Below are positions 35,802-44,572 of a stretch of 51,736 nt of DNA, piece after piece (the stretch's first letter is position 1; each line of letters opens with the position of its first letter). The DNA is from an uncultured beta proteobacterium (GTDB lineage: Bacteria > Pseudomonadota > Gammaproteobacteria > Burkholderiales > Burkholderiaceae_C): positions 1-51,736 of the forward strand of contig CAJAVE010000394.1 of assembly GCA_903945325.1 (NCBI GenBank). Direction: 5' to 3'. A program made the position numbers and the translations under genes. The notes beneath the pieces are model-generated. The model was not told the DNA's origin and did no database searches. It was given only the letters and a program-made list of their open reading frames with translations.

Positions 35802-36788
35802 TTATTTCATGGGTATTCCGTGACACGCCTCGGCACCGAATTTTCTAAGCTGGGAGGACCCGGTTGGACACGTCTGCAACGACTCCAGCCGAGTCAAGGT
35901 GCGATGGCTTTTGAATTGTCGGAAAGATCCACATACAGGGTCCGTAAACGCAATCGACTGCGCCAACAATTGCAACGGCCGCTCATAGTCGACACTGCCT
36001 TCCGGAGTGAGCGTGGGGTAGATGCCGTCCCACTGTATCGGCAAACCCAGTGCAGCCATGTGTACACGCAGCTGGTGGCGCTGGCCGGTGACCGGTTTCA
36101 GTGCGTATCGCGCCCGCTCGCCCTGAACGTCAACCGGTGCAATATGGGTCAGCGCGTTGGGCACACCCGGCACCTCGGTCTGCTGCATGAAGTGGGTTGA
36201 GGGCACGATGCGGCTCTCTCGGGCAATGGGCCAGGGCAGATTGGCGTTCCAGGGCGCAATGCATTCGTAGGTTTTGTCCACTTGGCGCGTGCGAAACAGC
36301 TCCTGATAAGCCCCTCGGCTGCTCACCTGTTTGGAGAAGAGTACCAGCCCGGCGGTGTCGCGGTCGATGCGGTGGATGGGCGAGAGTGCCTCCAGCCCTA
36401 GCGCCTTTTTCAGGCGGATCAGCACCGTCTCCTGCAGGTATTTGCCCGACGGCACCACCGGCAAAAAGTGCGGCTTGTCCACCACCAGCAGATGGTCGTC
36501 CTGCCACAGGACGGTGGCCTCGAAGGGGATGCGCGGTTCTGCGGCAAGGGCGCGGAAGTAGTACAGGCGCCGTCCGGCTTCATAGCGTGCGGTCGGGGCT
36601 ATCGTTAGGCCGTAGTCATCGACCACATCACCGTTTTGCAGACGTTGAAGCCAGACCGCCGATGGCACGCCGGGAAAACGCGCTACCAGTGCTTCGTGCA
36701 TCGTCAACCAGGGTCCAGTCGGTAGCACCACACAGCTGGGCCCCACACCATCGCGTGCAGGCGGCGGGTTGGGCCGGTACAGGCTCAT
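35802..36788 (-). CDS. RluA-family pseudouridine synthase
   Basis: 328 residues. The catalytic motif SPIHRIDRDTAGLVLFSK contains the conserved Asp. DDHLLVVDKPHFLPVVPSG and TGQRHQLRVHMAALGLPI are the flanking RluA motifs. It isomerises uridine in rRNA or tRNA; the target cannot be assigned. The N-terminal ~90 residues lack a clear S4 domain. The last ~30 residues, after the usual FRQFKSHRTL ending (TRLESLQTCPTG and on), look like an extra tail. It starts nine bases after trmB and is probably co-transcribed with it. Confidence 0.9.
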   Translation of the reverse strand: MSLYRPNPPPARDGVGPSCVVLPTGPWLTMHEALVARFPGVPSAVWLQRLQNGDVVDDYGLTIAPTARYEAGRRLYYFRALAAEPRIPFEATVLWQDDHLLVVDKPHFLPVVPSGKYLQETVLIRLKKALGLEALSPIHRIDRDTAGLVLFSKQVSSRGAYQELFRTRQVDKTYECIAPWNANLPWPIARESRIVPSTHFMQQTEVPGVPNALTHIAPVDVQGERARYALKPVTGQRHQLRVHMAALGLPIQWDGIYPTLTPEGSVDYERPLQLLAQSIAFTDPVCGSFRQFKSHRTLTRLESLQTCPTGSSQLRKFGAEACHGIPMK

Positions 36789-36797
36789 TGCCGGGTG

Positions 36798-37589
36798 TCA
36801 GATGCGTTCAAACACCACATCCCACACGCCGTGGCCGAGCTTGATTCCGCGGTTCTCAAACTTTGTCAGTGGCCGGTAGTGGGGTTTGGGGGCATAGCCG
36901 TTCAACTCGGGGTTGGAGGTCAGCGCGCGGTTCTTCAGTAGCGGCTCGGCGCTGAGCACTTCCAGAATCTGTTCCGCGTAGGGCTGCCAGTCGGTGGCGC
37001 AGTGCAGGTACCCGCCTACTTTGAGGCGTCGGGCCAGTTTTGCCACCAGCGGCGACTGGATCAGGCGTCGCTTGTTGTGCTTGGTTTTATGCCACGGATC
37101 AGGAAAGAAAATGTGCACACCATCCAGACTGTTCAACGGCAGCATGTGGTCAATCACCTCGACCGCGTCATGCGCACAAATGCGGATGTTGGTCAGCTTG
37201 TTCTCGCCAATGCGCTTGAGCAGCGCGCCCACCCCGGGCTCATGCACCTCGCAGCACAGAAAGCGGGTGTCGGGCAACACGCTAGCAATGTGCGCCGTGG
37301 CCTCGCCCATGCCAAAACCAATTTCCAGCACGATGGGCGAATTGTCCAAGTCATTTTGGTCTGCAGCCCCCGTGGATATTGCGCAAAGCGCTTCCAGATT
37401 TATAGCGTTTTTCTGGTATGGAACCAGAAACGCCGGCCCCAGCTCCTCAAACGCCTTGGCCTGCCCGGTGGTGGTGCGCCCGGCACGTTTCACAAAGCTC
37501 TTGATGGTGCGCATGAAGGGCTTGGCGCTCTCCTGGCCTTCTGTGTCGGGTTGGAGGAGTAATTCGGTGGCGGACGTTGGCATGCTCAT
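36798..37589 (-). CDS. trmB: tRNA (guanine-N7-)-methyltransferase
   Basis: 263 residues (E. coli 239). The SAM-binding motif is IVLEIGFGMGEATAHIA, followed by FLCCEVHEPGVGALL, the catalytic DGVHIFFPDPWHKTKHNKRR and the C-terminal TKFENRGIKLGHGVWDVVF. It methylates G46 of tRNA. Oddity: the linker just before the SAM motif, reading NAINLEALCAISTGAADQ, is encoded by a copy of the window's dispersed repeat, in frame. This accounts for part of the extra length and sits between two conserved segments (GPAFLVPYQ and VLEIGFG), where length varies between species. All catalytic motifs are intact, so the enzyme is probably active. Confidence 0.95.
   Translation of the reverse strand: MSMPTSATELLLQPDTEGQESAKPFMRTIKSFVKRAGRTTTGQAKAFEELGPAFLVPYQKNAINLEALCAISTGAADQNDLDNSPIVLEIGFGMGEATAHIASVLPDTRFLCCEVHEPGVGALLKRIGENKLTNIRICAHDAVEVIDHMLPLNSLDGVHIFFPDPWHKTKHNKRRLIQSPLVAKLARRLKVGGYLHCATDWQPYAEQILEVLSAEPLLKNRALTSNPELNGYAPKPHYRPLTKFENRGIKLGHGVWDVVFERI
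37354..37406 (-). repeat. Dispersed ~54-bp repeat, copy 5 (inside trmB)
   Basis: On the minus strand it reads GCTATAAATCTGGAAGCGC, TTTGCGCAATATCCACGGGG, GCTGCAGACC. The core is identical to the consensus over TTGCGCAATATCCACGGGGGCT. It is read in the same frame as copy 1, giving CAISTG. Confidence 0.85.
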
Positions 37590-37659
37590 GCAGTGTCTTT
37601 CTGGTGCTCGGGCTGGCGCCTTGAGGAGGCCTGCATTGTAGGCAGGCCATTGACGCAGG

Positions 37660-38568
37660 TCACTGAATCCAGAGCTCCTTGCGTTGCAAAGGCATTTTTG
37701 TGGGTAGCAAGGGGTTGGTCAGGCGCAGCTCGGTGCGTCCGCTCAGGTTGGCGCGGCGTATGACATCGCCATAGGATTGCTGAAAGAGCCGCTCGAAGCT
37801 GCCATCCTTGATCGCAGCGGTAAGGCCACGCTCCAGAATTGCCGCCAGCTCAGGGTTGCTTTTGCTGACAAAGAAGTAAAACGCTGTGGGGTAGTGCAAC
37901 AGCAGTCGAGGCTCCACCACCAGACCCATGTCAGCATACCGGTCGGCCTCACCCCAGATTTCCAGTACGGAACGCGGAAAGTAGTCGAAACGATTGGACT
38001 TGAGCATGCGAAACAGGCTGTCGTACCGGGGGCTCACCTCTACCGGCAATCCGTTGGTGCGCAGAATGGTCGTATCGGGCCAGTCATGCCCCTGGCCAGC
38101 TTTATGGACCTTCAGGTCATTGAGTGATTTGATACCGAAAAATTTGGGCAGATCCTGCTTGTTGACCAGAAAGATGCGCCAGCCATACAGTCCTTTGTCA
38201 ATGGGAATGCGCACCGGCAGCAGGTCCTGCTCACGCTCTTTGGAGGTGATGGACCACACCACGTTGAGATCGATACCCTGGGCCAATTGCTTGAGCGCAC
38301 GCCCTTGGGGCATCTGGTAGTGCATGGGTTCCATCGCGTACGGTATGCCGGATTTGCTGAGTGCCAGGGCCAGCACCTTGACGGGGTAAGCCCCATCGGC
38401 CTCCTGCTGGGGATAGCGTACCTGAAGTGTCGAGCCCTCAGCCGCAAGCCCAGCAAACGCGCCGTACAGTGCAAGCAGTAGGGCAACTGCGCTTCTCAGG
38501 CGCATCCGCACGAATGCCGCCGCCAAGCGGTGAGGCAACTGCAACTGCGTGGTCAAAATTCGGTGCAT
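37660..38568 (-). CDS. Periplasmic solute-binding protein, family-3-like, without transporter
   Basis: 302 residues from the ATG at 38568; an ATG at 38505 gives a more compact signal peptide (MRLRSAVALLLALYGAFAGLAAEG), and upstream starts exist, so the start is uncertain. The mature protein resembles bacterial extracellular solute-binding proteins of family 3 (SLNDLKVHKAGQGHDWPDT, RYDSLFRMLKSNRFDYFP, AFYFFVSKSNPELAAILERGL). No permease or ATPase is nearby, so it may be an orphan binding component, a sensor input or a protein of other function. It lies upstream of trmB on the same strand with a 70-base gap. Confidence 0.75.
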   Translation of the reverse strand: MHRILTTQLQLPHRLAAAFVRMRLRSAVALLLALYGAFAGLAAEGSTLQVRYPQQEADGAYPVKVLALALSKSGIPYAMEPMHYQMPQGRALKQLAQGIDLNVVWSITSKEREQDLLPVRIPIDKGLYGWRIFLVNKQDLPKFFGIKSLNDLKVHKAGQGHDWPDTTILRTNGLPVEVSPRYDSLFRMLKSNRFDYFPRSVLEIWGEADRYADMGLVVEPRLLLHYPTAFYFFVSKSNPELAAILERGLTAAIKDGSFERLFQQSYGDVIRRANLSGRTELRLTNPLLPTKMPLQRKELWIQ

Positions 38569-38660
38569 CACGGTGGGTACCAGTTTAGTGGATGGCCCAC
38601 ATTTAGAATCCACCTGAGCAAAGCCTTGCAATCAGCCAGACCCAGAACGGGTCATACCCC

Positions 38661-39515
38661 ATGACATTGCCTACAAAAATCCATCTGCTCATTGTCGATC
38701 CGCAAAACGACTTTTGTGACATCCCCGTGGCTGACCAAGCTGCCGACGCAATGAACGGTGGAGGCACGCTGGGCCCAGCATTGCCGGTCACCGGCGCAGA
38801 TGACGACATGAAGCGCCTGGCTACCTTCATCAACCGCGTCGGCAGCAAGTTGACCGACATCCATGTCACGCTGGACTCCCATCACCCAGTGGATATTGCC
38901 CACCCCACCTGGTGGACCAATGACAGGGGCGAGGCACCGGCGCCGTTTACCGTCGTCACATCCCGGGACATTGCAGCCGGCATTTGGCGTGCCCGCAACC
39001 CGCAGGTACAGGAGCGCAGCCGCCAGTACGTGGAGCAGCTGGACGCAGCCCAACGCTACGCGCTGGTGGTGTGGCCCGAGCATTGCCTGATGGGCCACTG
39101 GGGCCACAACGTGCATGCAGCCGTGGCGCAGGCGCTGGATGCATGGGCGCGCAACAAGCTGACGGTGGTGGACTACATCATCAAGGGTCCGAATCCATTC
39201 ACCGAGCACTACTCGGCCGTGCGGGCTGAAGTACCCGACCCGACGGACCCCGCCACGTTGCTGAACGCACGTTTGATCCATGCCCTCGCAAGCGCAGACA
39301 CGGTGATCGTCGCGGGCGAGGCGCTATCGCATTGCGTGGCCCATACCCTGCGCGACATAGCCGACCACTTTGGTGAAGACAATATCCGCAAGCTGGTGTT
39401 GCTCACGGACTGCTGCAACAGCGTAGCGGGCTTTGAACATCTGGGCCAACACTTTGTAGCCGAGATGCGCTTACGCGGAATGCAGACCGCGCTGTCGGGT
39501 GAATACCTACCGTGA
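38661..39515 (+). CDS. Isochorismatase-like cysteine hydrolase (nicotinamidase-related)
   Basis: 284 residues. The catalytic triad of the family is recognisable: Asp in LLIVDPQNDFCD, Lys in YIIKGPNPFTEHYSA and Cys in GEALSHCVAHTLRDI. The metal-binding region DSHHPVDIAHPTWW resembles nicotinamidases (Asp-x-His...His). It is longer than typical nicotinamidase (~210), with an insert after HPTWW and a longer C-terminal part, so it may act on another amide. It is transcribed divergently from the solute-binding gene. Confidence 0.85.
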   Translation: MTLPTKIHLLIVDPQNDFCDIPVADQAADAMNGGGTLGPALPVTGADDDMKRLATFINRVGSKLTDIHVTLDSHHPVDIAHPTWWTNDRGEAPAPFTVVTSRDIAAGIWRARNPQVQERSRQYVEQLDAAQRYALVVWPEHCLMGHWGHNVHAAVAQALDAWARNKLTVVDYIIKGPNPFTEHYSAVRAEVPDPTDPATLLNARLIHALASADTVIVAGEALSHCVAHTLRDIADHFGEDNIRKLVLLTDCCNSVAGFEHLGQHFVAEMRLRGMQTALSGEYLP

Positions 39516-39556
39516 GTCTGGCTTCCTGGGTGAGGCAAGCGCCTGGATCCCTGACT

Positions 39557-40309
39557 TCAATGCCGTTGCCGATGCACGGCATACATCTTGCGCACGAACT
39601 GCAACGATGGCCGGGTGGACCAGGCTTGCATCGCCATGGAAGCAGCTTTCGGGATGACAATTGCGTGCACCATGGGGTGCTCTTTGGGCGCAACCAGCGG
39701 TCCCAGCAAAGCGGCGGCAGTGAGGTCGGCGCGGGTCCACTGGCTTCCGTGCATATAAGGTCGCCCATCGGCCAAAAGCCCATCGAGCCAATCCAGTTCA
39801 GCCTCCAGCAGCGCGCGTGATTGCTGACCCTGCTCTGGCCCCAGATCCATAACCTTGATCATGATTGGCACGATGCGCGACCACCCTAGCGTCACCGCGG
39901 CGCGTTGCCAGAGCGGCAAGCCATCGGAAAAAATGGGGCGTACGGAGGCCGGATCATTGATGAGTGCTTCTGAATAGTAAAAACGCCGTATGTGAACGCC
40001 TGCGATGTCGTCTAGCCGCTTCTCCAGGGCGCGCACCTGGTCAGGCGCCTCACCTGCGAGGCTCGGGCGTTTGCCGGAGTGGTGCTCTTCGCACCAGTCG
40101 ATGATGGCCGAAGACCCGGCAATCACCCCGCCGTCGGTCTGCAAAAACGGGACCGAGCCGCGTTTGGCGCCCAGCTTTCTGGCAATGGAACGGTGCATCC
40201 CCACCATTACAGGGCGCACCACATGGTCGATGCCAAAGTAGTCCAATGCCCAGCGGGCCTTCTCGCAATAGTGCGAGATATTGAAAACAAACAGTGTGGG
40301 TGCTTTCAT
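39557..40309 (-). CDS. Glutathione S-transferase family protein
   Basis: 250 residues from the ATG at 40309, where the protein starts directly with the beta strand MKAPTLFVFNISHYCEKARWALDYFG. An open frame continues 33 residues upstream without protein character. The N-terminal thioredoxin-like domain holds HYCEKAR (the active-site loop) and GSVPFLQTDGGVIAGSSAII for glutathione binding. The C-terminal helical domain follows (residues ~90-250). The substrate is unknown. It faces the cysteine hydrolase convergently with a 41-base gap. Confidence 0.88.
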   Translation of the reverse strand: MKAPTLFVFNISHYCEKARWALDYFGIDHVVRPVMVGMHRSIARKLGAKRGSVPFLQTDGGVIAGSSAIIDWCEEHHSGKRPSLAGEAPDQVRALEKRLDDIAGVHIRRFYYSEALINDPASVRPIFSDGLPLWQRAAVTLGWSRIVPIMIKVMDLGPEQGQQSRALLEAELDWLDGLLADGRPYMHGSQWTRADLTAAALLGPLVAPKEHPMVHAIVIPKAASMAMQAWSTRPSLQFVRKMYAVHRQRH

Positions 40310-40404
40310 GGACAGTCTTTCGCCAATTTCGTGTGGGGTAGAGCAGGGCCGCTTGTAGTGTATTACGCGTCCATGCGCCAATATCCGCACTCCACCGGCG
40401 TGGG

Positions 40405-40755
40405 TCAAAGCTCGCCCATCGCCATCAGCGACAGCACGTCCGGCTCCAGCAGGTCATCCATAGGCACGTCGGTTTGCATGCGCAGCACCTGCCACCCCAA
40501 CGCAACCAGCACAATCAGCGTTGCTGCACACAGCTGAAAGTCACGTCTGGTCAGCCCCCACCACGCGGTGCCTCCAGATCCTGTTCCCACAGTCACGGCG
40601 GGCACGCCGCGCATTTCCCATTGCGCCAGCACGCGGTTTTGCAGGTCTTCCAGGCCATTGCTACCGGATTGCGCCAGTGCGACCCGCATGGCGCTGCGCA
40701 ACGCAGAGTCAGCCGTGGGCGGCACAGAATCATGGGTGCGATCGAGAGTTTTCAT
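40405..40755 (-). CDS. DUF3619 family membrane protein
   Basis: 116 residues. It starts with an ATG overlapping the sigma factor stop (ATGA), so translation is coupled. One membrane segment (FQLCAATLIVLVALGWQVL) lies near residues 72-92, with a cytoplasmic N-terminal part. Small DUF3619 proteins are regularly encoded right after an ECF sigma factor in Burkholderiales; an anti-sigma-like role is plausible but not shown. Confidence 0.85.
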   Translation of the reverse strand: MKTLDRTHDSVPPTADSALRSAMRVALAQSGSNGLEDLQNRVLAQWEMRGVPAVTVGTGSGGTAWWGLTRRDFQLCAATLIVLVALGWQVLRMQTDVPMDDLLEPDVLSLMAMGEL

Positions 40756-41297
40756 AACCGGGCTCCGTGTAATGCGTTGCGCAGGGTGGCTTTGGCACGA
40801 AACAGCAATTGGTGGGCAGCGTTGATTTCGATCTCCAGCGCCTGGGCAATGTCGCCGGCCTGCGCATCGGCGTAGGCCCACATTGCCAGGGCCATGCGCT
40901 GCCGGGCGGGCAGAGTGCCCAGGGCCTGCTGCAACTGGGCGGCACTGAACGCCATGTCATCGCTGGCAGTGGTTTGTGTGATGTGCTGATGGGCATCGGC
41001 CAGGTCCATCAACGCGTCGTGCCCGGTGCTCAACTCGTGCTTGCGGGTCAGGTGCGTCTTGCAGCGGTTGATGACAATGGTGTTGAAGAAGGTGGACAGC
41101 TTTGCGCCAACGCCCTCCGTGGGCTGGCTGCTCCACAGGCGCAGGAACGACTCCTGCACCACATCCTGCGCATCCTCGGTCTTGCGCAGCAGTTGCATGG
41201 CCAGCGCGTGGGCTTGTGGCGTCAGGCTGTGCACCAGAGCGGTTGCGCTGGGCTTATGCCCCTGGCAGGCTCGGTACCACAATGTCCAGTCGGTCAT
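40752..41297 (-). CDS. ECF RNA polymerase sigma factor (sigma-70 family)
   Basis: 181 residues. Region 2 is visible in AMQLLRKTEDAQDVVQESFLRLW and region 4 in LQQALGTLPARQRMALAMWAYADAQAGDIAQAL. It lacks sigma-70 regions 1 and 3, as ECF factors do. The downstream small membrane protein and the DUF3106 gene upstream form the conserved three-gene setting. No autoregulatory promoter was identified. Confidence 0.9.
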   Translation of the reverse strand: MTDWTLWYRACQGHKPSATALVHSLTPQAHALAMQLLRKTEDAQDVVQESFLRLWSSQPTEGVGAKLSTFFNTIVINRCKTHLTRKHELSTGHDALMDLADAHQHITQTTASDDMAFSAAQLQQALGTLPARQRMALAMWAYADAQAGDIAQALEIEINAAHQLLFRAKATLRNALHGARL

Positions 41298-41306
41298 GGC
41301 TTGTCT

Positions 41307-41759
41307 TTATCTCGCTGGCAGTTTTTCGCGCAGGGCGGCGCGCTCTTCGGGGCTGAGTTTGTCCAGCATGGCGCGGCGCTGCGTGAGCCATTCCTTGCGC
41401 TGTTCCGGCGGCAGCGCCTTCAGCTGCGCTGCGCGTTCCGCTTTGAAGCGTTCGCGCTCCTCGGGCGTCATGGCTTTCCAGCCATCGCGGGTTTTTTCGA
41501 TCAAGGCCTTGCGGTCTTGCGGGCTCAGGCTTTGCAGGTTTTCCCGCATGCGCTTGCGAAACGATTCGCGCTCCAGTGGGCTGGCGCTTTGCAACTGGCG
41601 GCGCAACTCGGCGCGGCGCACGGTTTGCTGTTCAGTGCTCAGGGTGGACCACTCGATGGCGTCGGGTACGGCAATGGCCTGTGCGTGGACCGTCAGACCC
41701 CAACTCAGGGTTATGGTGCAAAGTGCCAGTTGGCGCCATGTGGGTTTACGGTTTGCCAT
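41307..41759 (-). CDS. DUF3106 periplasmic protein with tandem Leu-Ser-Pro-Glu repeats
   Basis: 150 residues from the ATG at 41759. A signal peptide (~1-27, ending VHAQA) precedes a highly charged helical region. It consists of imperfect ~22-residue repeats of the form LSPEERxxLRxxL: ALSTEQ..., SASPLER..., SLSPQDRK, AMTPEERER, ALPPEQRKE, KLSPEERAA. DUF3106 proteins of this form lie beside ECF sigma/DUF3619 genes in related genomes. They resemble periplasmic heavy-metal-sensor/chaperone repeats, but function is unknown. Confidence 0.87.
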   Translation of the reverse strand: MANRKPTWRQLALCTITLSWGLTVHAQAIAVPDAIEWSTLSTEQQTVRRAELRRQLQSASPLERESFRKRMRENLQSLSPQDRKALIEKTRDGWKAMTPEERERFKAERAAQLKALPPEQRKEWLTQRRAMLDKLSPEERAALREKLPAR

Positions 41760-41806
41760 GGTCGTTTGCTTTCGGTGATTGCTGTGGAGTGTGTAGCAAA
41801 CCCGGC

Positions 41807-42979
41807 TTAGGTACGCCACAGGTTCAAGCTCGCTTCGGCCATCCCGGGGAACACCATTGCCTGTGTTTTCGCCGAACTCAAACCAAACTGGTGCTGCAAT
41901 GCGGGCGCCAACACCGCGCGAATATCCAGTGTAGGTTTCAGGTCGCGACCGTTGAAGAGCTGGGCGGTACCGAGCCCCGGCCAGTCGGCCTGCACGCGCC
42001 CGCCGGCTACGGCTCCGCCCGCGACAAAGGCCACACCGCCCGTGCCATGGTCGGTGCCACCGGTGCCGTTGTAAGCGGCTGTGCGACCGAACTCTGTTAT
42101 GACCACCACCGTGGTTCGGTTCCAGTGTGTTCCTAGCGCGGTGCGCAGCGCGCCCAGGCCTTCATCCAACGCCCCCAACAAGCGGATCAGGCGCGGGCCT
42201 TGCTGGGTGTGGGTGTCCCAGCCACCGGCCTCCAGCCAGGCCACGCGTGGGCCTTTGGGGTCGGACAGAAACGCCCCGGCCTGTTTGGCCAGGTTGGTAA
42301 ATCCGGTTGTGCTCTCGGCTCCCATGGCCATGTCCTGCTGCCCCATAGCTTGCGTGAAGGCGTTGTGCAGTTGCGCGTCGCTGCTGTACATCTGGGCTAC
42401 CCGCGTCATCAGGTCCTGGTCGTTGCCGCCGCGCTTCGCGGGCGTCCATGTGCTGGCGGAATCGCCCCCGCGCAGTGCCAGCGGCATGGCAGCCGTCAGA
42501 GCCATCGCGTGCTGGTTCGAGGCTTGCAGTGCGCGGCCCAGCCAGCCCGTGGTGAGTTCAAAGGGTCGCGCACCGCCGCTCTCCAGTAGTTGCTGGGCAT
42601 CAAAGTGTGAGCGCTCGCGGTAGTGGCTCGCGGTGGCGTGCACCACCAGCAGCTCTTTCTGGCCGTACCAGCTGTGCAAATTGACGAGGGAAGGATGCAG
42701 AGCAAAGGTGCTGTCCAGTGGCAAAGGCGCAGCCAGGTTCGCAGCTGCATCGGCCGCGCCACGCAGACTGGCCCAGGCCGGGTCGCCCACAGCGGGTACA
42801 GCGGCCAGGCCATCCAGTGCGCCGCGCAGCAGCACTATGACCAGGCGGTTGCCGTCGGCCTGTGCAGTCGCGGCAGGTGCGGCCAGCACCAGGCGGGCGG
42901 GCAGGGCACCCACAGTTGCCGTTGCGGCGGCAGCACCAAGCCAGTGGAGGCAATCCCGGCGGGTCAAGGGTTGGGTCAT
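41807..42979 (-). CDS. DUF1501 family protein, Tat-exported
   Basis: 390 residues. The N-terminus MTQPLTRRDCLHWLGAAAATA carries a twin-arginine signal (TRRDCLHW). The body shows the DUF1501 (sulfatase-like) pattern: LVIVLLRGALDGLAAVPA, SHFDAQQLLESG, VAWLEAGGWDTHTQQGPR and VVVITEFGRTAAYNGTGGTDHGTGG, with candidate metal ligands (Asp, His). It starts four bases after the DUF1800 stop. The pair is usually co-transcribed and thought to work on an exported substrate. Confidence 0.9.
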   Translation of the reverse strand: MTQPLTRRDCLHWLGAAAATATVGALPARLVLAAPAATAQADGNRLVIVLLRGALDGLAAVPAVGDPAWASLRGAADAAANLAAPLPLDSTFALHPSLVNLHSWYGQKELLVVHATASHYRERSHFDAQQLLESGGARPFELTTGWLGRALQASNQHAMALTAAMPLALRGGDSASTWTPAKRGGNDQDLMTRVAQMYSSDAQLHNAFTQAMGQQDMAMGAESTTGFTNLAKQAGAFLSDPKGPRVAWLEAGGWDTHTQQGPRLIRLLGALDEGLGALRTALGTHWNRTTVVVITEFGRTAAYNGTGGTDHGTGGVAFVAGGAVAGGRVQADWPGLGTAQLFNGRDLKPTLDIRAVLAPALQHQFGLSSAKTQAMVFPGMAEASLNLWRT

Positions 42980-42983
42980 GGTC

Positions 42984-44339
42984 TTATCTCCGTTGGAATT
43001 CAGGGCTGGCCAGTGTCAACGCCAGGCCCTGTGCCGCACTTTCGGCGCGTTCAATGTGTTGCAACGTGCCCATGCTCAGGTCAGTGCCCCAGGCCAGCTT
43101 GGCAAGGACCCGCGCATCGGCGGCAGTACGGTGGGCTTCGGCAAAGCGCTCGGCCCATTGCACGCGTTTGAGCAGCGCATCGGGTGACAGCCATTCTTCC
43201 GTGCGGTCCGGCCAGCCCTGTGGTGAGGGTGCGCGCCCAACCGCCTGGCCCATACCCTGCACGGCAGCCACGGTCTGCTCGATCGACGCCATGGGCAGCT
43301 TGAGCATACGGTGGGCAGACAGCACGTATTCCTCAGGGCGCTTGAACTTGGGCGGGTGGTCGCTCTGCCACGCTATGTCGTTGCCCCATAGCGCCTGCGC
43401 CACGGCCTGCAAATCGCCGCCGGTAGCACGAAAACGCGCCGATAGGGCGTCTACCAGCGCCGGTGGCGGCTCATCGGTTACAAAGTGGCGTACCAGCTTG
43501 GTGGCAACAAATTTGGAGCAGGCCGGGTGCTGCACCAGATCGCCGAGCAACAGGTCCAGCGCACGGGCGCCCTGCGGGTAGGTTTTACCGAGAATGGTTT
43601 TGGTGCCGGGCTCGTGCAGGGCTTCCACAAAGCCCGTTTTGCCATTGGTCTCAGGACGCACGGTCCAGCCGGTCAGCAGCCGCGCGGTCTGGGTGACGTC
43701 TTGCTGCGTGTAGCCGCCGTTCACGCCCAGTGTGTGCAGTTCCAGCAACTCGCGCGCCAGGTTTTCGTTGAGGCCTTTGGCGCGGCGCTGCCCGGCCCGC
43801 GATTCGGGGCCAATGGACTGCGCGTTGTCCAGGTACAGCAACATGGACGGGTGCAATACCGCCGCGCGGGCCAGGTCCCCGAAGTTGCCGAAGGCGTTGG
43901 GTCGAATGGCCTCGTATTCGTGCGGCCACACCAGCGCTACCATGGTTCCCTTGGTGGCTGCCACCGAAAAGTGGTTGACCCAGAACTGCACCCAACGCTC
44001 GGCCACCGGGGTTGTTGTGGCAATGATGTGCTGCCAGCGCCGCTCCAGGCCGCGCAGATTGGTCTGGCGCAACTCTTTGCGCGAGGGTGTCATAGGACCC
44101 AGGTTGTCCTGGGGCTGGTTGCCTGCACCGGGTGAAGGCTCTGGTTTCGCCTGGAGCGCGCCCTTGAGCACCTCGCGCGTCAAAGCCATCGCCTGCGCGC
44201 TGTCAATCAGGCCGGCGCTGTCAAAGGGTGCCGGATTCCTGAATTGCTCCAGCACCCAGGCGCGCGGGTCCGACTGAATGGCACGCTGGCTGGTTTCCGA
44301 GTAGCCGAAGCGGTGGGAGGCAATGGTCGCTGCTTGCAT
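42984..44339 (-). CDS. DUF1800 domain protein
   Basis: 451 residues from the ATG at 44339; an open frame extends 24 residues further upstream. Features of the family are visible: HRFGYSETSQRAI, RWVQFWVNHFSVAATKG, LYLDNAQSIGPES, GLNENLARELLELHTLGVNGGYTQQDVTQTARLLTGW and FVATKLVRHFV. No signal peptide is apparent, though its partner DUF1501 is Tat-exported. Its function is unknown. Confidence 0.9.
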   Translation of the reverse strand: MQAATIASHRFGYSETSQRAIQSDPRAWVLEQFRNPAPFDSAGLIDSAQAMALTREVLKGALQAKPEPSPGAGNQPQDNLGPMTPSRKELRQTNLRGLERRWQHIIATTTPVAERWVQFWVNHFSVAATKGTMVALVWPHEYEAIRPNAFGNFGDLARAAVLHPSMLLYLDNAQSIGPESRAGQRRAKGLNENLARELLELHTLGVNGGYTQQDVTQTARLLTGWTVRPETNGKTGFVEALHEPGTKTILGKTYPQGARALDLLLGDLVQHPACSKFVATKLVRHFVTDEPPPALVDALSARFRATGGDLQAVAQALWGNDIAWQSDHPPKFKRPEEYVLSAHRMLKLPMASIEQTVAAVQGMGQAVGRAPSPQGWPDRTEEWLSPDALLKRVQWAERFAEAHRTAADARVLAKLAWGTDLSMGTLQHIERAESAAQGLALTLASPEFQRR

Positions 44340-44537
44340 GGAGGGTCTCGCAGGTTGGTGGGCGGCACAAAAATCAGTGTGCAACGGCTCTTTAACCCGG
44401 CAGCCGCGCAATGCTTACGGTATACCCAAACAGTTTAGTAGGGCAATGGGTCCGTTCAGTGCCTGTCTTGCCAAACCGCATTGAAGGCCTGCCGGCGCGC
44501 TTCACACCCAGTTTGCCGCGCTTGGTCTGCTCCTGCC

Positions 44538-44566
44538 TTGACCACTGGACTTGTGCACTTTATCTT
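44538..44566 (+). promoter_or_regulatory. Sigma-70 promoter for the two-component operon, possibly leaderless
   Basis: TTGACC (44538-44543) and TATCTT (44561-44566) are separated by exactly 17 bases. The ATG of the sensor kinase begins seven bases after the -10 box, where transcription would start, so the mRNA would have little or no leader and no Shine-Dalgarno site is present. Confidence 0.5.
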
Positions 44567-44572
44567 CGGGCC

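Noticed and set aside
38880..38900. GTGGATATTGCCCA in the cysteine hydrolase gene as another repeat copy
   Set aside because: Only about 11 bases match the repeat core and no flanking landmarks are present, so chance similarity is enough.
41307..41759. Tandem repeats in the DUF3106 gene as a DNA repeat array
   Set aside because: The periodicity is at protein level (LSPEER helices); DNA units are diverged and of unequal length.
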